A DNA stretch of 64,000 nucleotides, from the NCBI RefSeq assembly GCF_000718555.1, contig NZ_JOAN01000011.1:234470-298469 (forward strand). Direction: 5' to 3'. The DNA comes from Micromonospora chokoriensis. Its GTDB lineage: Bacteria > Actinomycetota > Actinomycetes > Mycobacteriales > Micromonosporaceae. Positions 61,046-64,000 of this stretch are shown here, one piece after another. Below the pieces are notes generated by a model, which saw only the letters and a list, made by a program, of their open reading frames with translations, did no database searches and was not told the DNA's origin. The position numbers and the translations under genes are program-made. The first letter of the stretch is position 1. Each line of letters starts with the position of its first letter.

Positions 61046-62068
61046 ATGTCGCACCACCTCGACACCCCCCTCGCCGCCCAGGGCGGTCAGCTCTACATCG
61101 ACGACCTGTACGTCTTCAACGGCGACCGCGCCACGGTGTTCGTCATGGACGTCAACAGCTCGGTGACCAAGGCTGACATCAAACGCGGCTTCCACGCCGA
61201 GGCACGCTACGAGATCAAGATCCATATCAACGGTACGGAGCTGGAGGACCTGACCTATCGATTCGCCTTCGGCGAGCCGGACGGCGACGCCAGGCAGGCC
61301 CTCCAGCTCTACGAACTCACCGGAGCCGACGCCCGCGACGACGCCGCGATGGGCACCCCCGTCGCCGAGGGGCGGACCGGCGAGGTGTGCACCGGCAGCA
61401 ACGTCCGGATCTGGGCCGGGCGGATCGCCGACCCCTTCTTCATCGACCTCGACGAACTCGCCACCATCAACGGCGCGGTCAAGAACGGTTCGCGGGTGGA
61501 CCGCTCGGCGTGGCGGGTCGACCAGGCCAAGAACAGCTTCGCCGGCACGACCGTCGAGTCGATCGTCCTGGAGGTCTCCCATGACGAGCCGCTGCTGCGC
61601 GACGGCACCGAGATCGGCGTGTGGTGCCGCACCCTGCTGGCCACCGACGCTGGCGGATGGCGGCAGATCAACCGCGCCGGCCACCCCATGATGTGGCCGA
61701 TCTTCTGGCCGCACGACACCGATTTCTCGGACCCGGCCAACTTCCGGCACCCCGGCGTCGACCTCACCGAAGGCGGCGAGGAGATCGCGAACGCGGTCGC
61801 CGGGGTCGTCAAGGCGAACGGCACCGCACCGGACCCGCAGGCGTACGGCTGGAGCGTCGCCCGGCAGCTCTACCCCGACCTGCTGTCGTACAAGGTCGGC
61901 ACGGCCGCGAACTTCGGCTTCGCGGTCCGCAACGGCCGCGCTCTGGCCGACAACGCACCCGAGGTGATGTTCTCCCTGGTCCTCAACACCGGCACCACGT
62001 CCGGCCTCACCTCGGACGTGACCAAGGCCGCTCGTGCCGCCGCGTTCCCGTACGTGGTTCCGGCCTGA
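61046..62068 (+). CDS. DUF4331 family protein
   Basis: A 340-residue protein starting SHHLDTPLAAQGGQLYIDDL, the N-terminal signature region of DUF4331 (S-H-x-x-x-x-P with a following D-x-Y-V-F motif). The internal FDD-like segments VFVMDVNSS, RIADPFFIDLDELATINGAV and NRAGHPMMWPIFWP complete the match. Most relatives are secreted; this one has no signal peptide, so it is likely cytoplasmic or exported differently. Function unknown. A 22-residue uORF overlaps its ribosome site, and a hairpin follows the stop. Confidence 0.82.
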   Translation: MSHHLDTPLAAQGGQLYIDDLYVFNGDRATVFVMDVNSSVTKADIKRGFHAEARYEIKIHINGTELEDLTYRFAFGEPDGDARQALQLYELTGADARDDAAMGTPVAEGRTGEVCTGSNVRIWAGRIADPFFIDLDELATINGAVKNGSRVDRSAWRVDQAKNSFAGTTVESIVLEVSHDEPLLRDGTEIGVWCRTLLATDAGGWRQINRAGHPMMWPIFWPHDTDFSDPANFRHPGVDLTEGGEEIANAVAGVVKANGTAPDPQAYGWSVARQLYPDLLSYKVGTAANFGFAVRNGRALADNAPEVMFSLVLNTGTTSGLTSDVTKAARAAAFPYVVPA

Positions 62069-62080
62069 AATCCGCCCCCA

Positions 62081-62110
62081 GGGCTCGGCGTCGGAAGCGG
62101 CGCCGAGCCC
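62081..62110 (+). terminator. hairpin terminator after the DUF4331 gene
   Basis: Perfect 10-bp stem GGGCTCGGCG / CGCCGAGCCC with a 10-base loop, 13 bp after the stop codon and followed by TTACTG. Confidence 0.8.
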
Positions 62111-62285
62111 TTACTGTGCACGCCCTGCGAGACGGCCACGAGCACGCGACGCTTGTCACCGAAAGCTCGTGCACGAGCACCGCCAGACCACCGGGTGACG
62201 CTGGCGTTATTCGTCCCACGTTGGGTGTTTTGCGTAGTTAGTCTCAAAGAGCTTCCTATGGGTTCTTTAGGACAAAGGAGACTCG

Positions 62286-62831
62286 ATGCGTAGAAAGCTT
62301 CTCGCGGGTATGGCCGGTGTCGCCGCCGTCGTCGCGCTCGCCGGGCCGGCCGCCGCGGACACCACGGGCGACACGATCGTGACCCTCACCGTCGACGCCG
62401 CAGGTGGTCTGGCGATCACGGTGCCGGCGACGGCGAACATCGGGCACGGCGTGGAGGGCTCGACCATCACCGGTCAGCTAGGCCCGGTCACCGTGCTGGA
62501 TCAGCGCGGGGCGCTCACCCCCAACTGGACCGCCAACGTCATCTCCACCGACTTCGTCACCGGCGGCGGTTCCTCCGGGGAGACGATCCCCAACATCAAC
62601 GTCCTGTACTGGTCCGGCCCCGCGACGGCGACCGCTGGTGGCGGCACCTTCACACCGGGTCAGCCGACCGCCGCCCAGCAAGTGATCATCAACGTCCCCC
62701 AAACGGCGATGACCCACACCGGCGGCACCGGCAACAACTTCGCCTCCTGGAACCCCACCCTGTCGGTTAACGTGCCGACCGGCACCGTCCAGGGTGTCTA
62801 CACGGGGACGGTGACACATTCGGTGTTCTGA
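62286..62831 (+). CDS. secreted WxL-like surface protein
   Basis: A 181-residue secreted protein: signal peptide MRRKLLAGMAGVAAVVALAG with PAAAD cleavage, then a beta-rich domain with TITGQLGPVTVLDQRGALTP and NWTANVISTDF (the W-x-x pattern expected in WxL domains). The C-terminal strand VQGVYTGTVTHSVF is the typical end of WxL-like domains. AAGGAG lies six bases before the ATG. WxL proteins bind peptidoglycan or partner DUF916-type proteins non-covalently; the partner gene follows immediately. Confidence 0.75.
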   Translation: MRRKLLAGMAGVAAVVALAGPAAADTTGDTIVTLTVDAAGGLAITVPATANIGHGVEGSTITGQLGPVTVLDQRGALTPNWTANVISTDFVTGGGSSGETIPNINVLYWSGPATATAGGGTFTPGQPTAAQQVIINVPQTAMTHTGGTGNNFASWNPTLSVNVPTGTVQGVYTGTVTHSVF

Positions 62832-62871
62832 GCCGCTCGGCCGGCTGGCGCTGCTGGCCTCGGTCGCCCTC

Positions 62872-63831
62872 GTGGCGCTCGGGGTTTCGGCGGCGCCAGC
62901 CGTTGCCGTGCGGGAGCAGCGACAGGAGCCGGCCGACGAAGCCGCGATCAGCATCCGGATGCTGGACATCCCCGCCAGTCGGGTGCAGGACCCCCGTGCC
63001 CAGGTCTACATCGTGGATCACCTCAAGCCGGGAACGACGATCAACCGCCGCGCCGAAGTGCAGAACACCTCCGGTGCGACGCAAAAGGTCGAGTTCTACT
63101 CCGGCGCCGCGTCCGTCGAGAACAACGCCTTCGCCGTGCCCGAGGGGCGAACCGGAAACGAGCTCAGCGGTTGGATCCGCCTGAAGACCGCCGCGATCGA
63201 GCTGGACCCCGGCGAGCGACGGCCGGTCGAGGTCGAGATCGCCGTCCCGAAGAAGGCATCGAAGGGCGAGCGCTACGCGGCGATCTGGGCGCAGGTCACC
63301 AGCGCGACGGAGCGCACCGGCAACGTCACCCAGATCCACCGGGTGGGCATCCGGGTCTACCTCGACGTCGGTCCGGGTGGTGAGCCGCCGACGGACTTCC
63401 GCATCGACGGGTTGGCCGCGGAGCCCGGCACCGGCGAGTTCCCCGTGGTCACCGCAGAGGTCACCAATACCGGCGAACGCGCACTGGACATGACCGGCAC
63501 CCTGTCGCTGACCAAGGCAGCGGTCCAGGCCGGGCCGTTCAAGGTGACCAACGGCGTGACGATCCTGCCCGGCCAGCGCGGCCAGGTGCGGATCGAGGTC
63601 AACCAGGCGCTGCCCGCCGGCACCTGGGAGGTGCACGCGAAGCTCGCCAGCGGCACCGTGGAACGCACCGCGACCGGGACGATCGTCCTGCCCGTCGCGG
63701 CCCCGATGACTGTCGCGACGGGCACCGGGCCGAGTTGGCTGGTCTACACGGTCGGCGGGTTCGCCCTGCTGGTGCTGGTCACCCTCGGTGGCTGGTACCT
63801 CGTCCGCCGGCAACGAGCCCAGCTGGCCTGA
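62872..63831 (+). CDS. DUF916/WxL-binding-like surface protein with C-terminal membrane anchor
   Basis: A protein of about 319 residues or more. Two Ig-like beta domains (IRMLDIPASRVQDPRAQVYI, IELDPGERRPVEVEIAVPKK; VTAEVTNTGERALDMTGTLS) are followed by a C-terminal helix WLVYTVGGFALLVLVTLGGW and the basic tail RRQRAQLA. This is the plan of DUF916-type proteins that pair with WxL proteins on cell walls. The frame is open from 62815 and encodes a hydrophobic stretch LGRLALLASVALVALGVSAA before residue 1 of the GTG start, so the signal peptide likely begins further upstream at a non-standard codon, or an indel has removed the normal start. Confidence 0.7.
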   Translation: MALGVSAAPAVAVREQRQEPADEAAISIRMLDIPASRVQDPRAQVYIVDHLKPGTTINRRAEVQNTSGATQKVEFYSGAASVENNAFAVPEGRTGNELSGWIRLKTAAIELDPGERRPVEVEIAVPKKASKGERYAAIWAQVTSATERTGNVTQIHRVGIRVYLDVGPGGEPPTDFRIDGLAAEPGTGEFPVVTAEVTNTGERALDMTGTLSLTKAAVQAGPFKVTNGVTILPGQRGQVRIEVNQALPAGTWEVHAKLASGTVERTATGTIVLPVAAPMTVATGTGPSWLVYTVGGFALLVLVTLGGWYLVRRQRAQLA

Positions 63832-63849
63832 CTGTCACCACACCGGAAA

Positions 63850-63882
63850 CTGCCCGGCCGTTCCCCAGGAACGGCCGGGCAG
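63850..63882 (+). terminator. hairpin terminator after the DUF916-like gene
   Basis: 15-bp perfect stem CTGCCCGGCCGTTCC / GGAACGGCCGGGCAG with loop CCA, 18 bp after the stop codon. Confidence 0.85.
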
Positions 63883-63898
63883 CAACGTCTCACCGCGT

Positions 63899-63969
63899 CG
63901 ATCATGGAGTTGTGGTGCCCGTCTTGGGGATAGTCGAGTGACTTGTCCCCCACCACAACTCCATGATCG
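63899..63969. repeat. 19-bp perfect inverted repeat with a structured 33-base loop
   Basis: Arms 63899-63917 and 63951-63969 (CGATCATGGAGTTGTGGTG and its complement). The loop itself can pair (TTGGGGA with TCCCCCA, AGTC with GACT). It is intergenic, AT-richer than coding DNA, and has the look of a dispersed repeat rather than a simple terminator, since a good terminator already lies at 63850-63882. Confidence 0.85.
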
Positions 63970-64000
63970 GCCGGGGTGGGGTGGGGGGTGGGTGGGGTGG
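63970..64000 (+). other. G-run tract at the window end
   Basis: The last 31 bases consist of repeated G runs of two to six separated by single T or C residues on the + strand, with potential to form a G-quadruplex. It continues beyond the window. Confidence 0.5.

Overview
The window looks like a chromosomal segment of a filamentous, very high-GC actinomycete. It is most probably a member of the Micromonosporaceae, close to Micromonospora. The signs are the strong GC bias at third codon positions, frequent GTG starts and ATGA/GTGA overlaps, a large SARP/BTAD regulator, secreted carbohydrate-active enzymes with a GH16-ricin architecture, a SAM-IV riboswitch, and several start codons lying 6-7 nt behind a TANNNT box (leaderless transcripts). 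The taxonomy is inferred from style, not from a search. No rRNA, convincing tRNA, CRISPR array, transposase or integrase was seen.

Layout. 1-6.9 kb: end of a 2'-5' RNA ligase gene, a small gene, corA, an APC permease, then an amino-acid-type ABC importer (binding protein, permease, ATPase) preceded by a SAM-IV riboswitch and a cysteine-containing leader peptide, so probably a sulfur-amino-acid importer. 6.9-14.2 kb: Na+/H+ antiporter, a 1106-residue SARP ATPase regulator, an alpha/beta hydrolase and two overlapping genes with a phage-remnant look. 14.2-19.6 kb (minus strand): membrane-embedded hydrolase, TetR regulator, MFS exporter and SDR. 19.8-23.8 kb: two-component system whose kinase carries an in-frame 12-bp tandem repeat, an oxidoreductase, and a DUF1062 protein. 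23.8-25.0 kb: an accessory-looking strip with small genes, a truncated GntR regulator, tandem structured hairpins and a 22-bp inverted repeat. 25.0-32.4 kb: NYN/LOTUS protein, secreted alpha-1,3-glucanase-like protein, maltokinase-cap protein, a START-like/transmembrane/CBM2-like fusion, nitronate monooxygenase and a secreted propeller protein.

32.6-39.9 kb is the most interesting block. Five tightly coupled genes encode a SWIM zinc-finger protein, an unrecognised protein, a VWA/MIDAS protein, a MoxR-type AAA+ ATPase and a DUF5682 protein. This gene set resembles the uncharacterised E. coli yehL-yehM-yehP-yehQ cluster and the predicted MoxR-VWA ternary systems.

40.0-49.7 kb: M64 metallopeptidase, an acidic small protein, an Nramp metal transporter, a YtrA-type GntR regulator with an ABC exporter and a palindromic operator, a secreted metalloprotease with a one-base frameshift in its last repeat, and a ROK repressor. 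49.8-55.5 kb: a ChvE/MmsAB monosaccharide importer with promoter and palindrome, and a formaldehyde-dehydrogenase-like enzyme. 55.7-58.9 kb: an ABCG-like half transporter with a duplicated Q-loop, coupled to a class V aminotransferase. 58.9-64.0 kb: a small protein, a GH16 glucanase behind a LacI-type operator, a DUF4331 protein preceded by a leaderless upstream ORF, and a WxL-like/DUF916-like surface pair. Perfect hairpins (terminators or dispersed repeats) close many convergent junctions.
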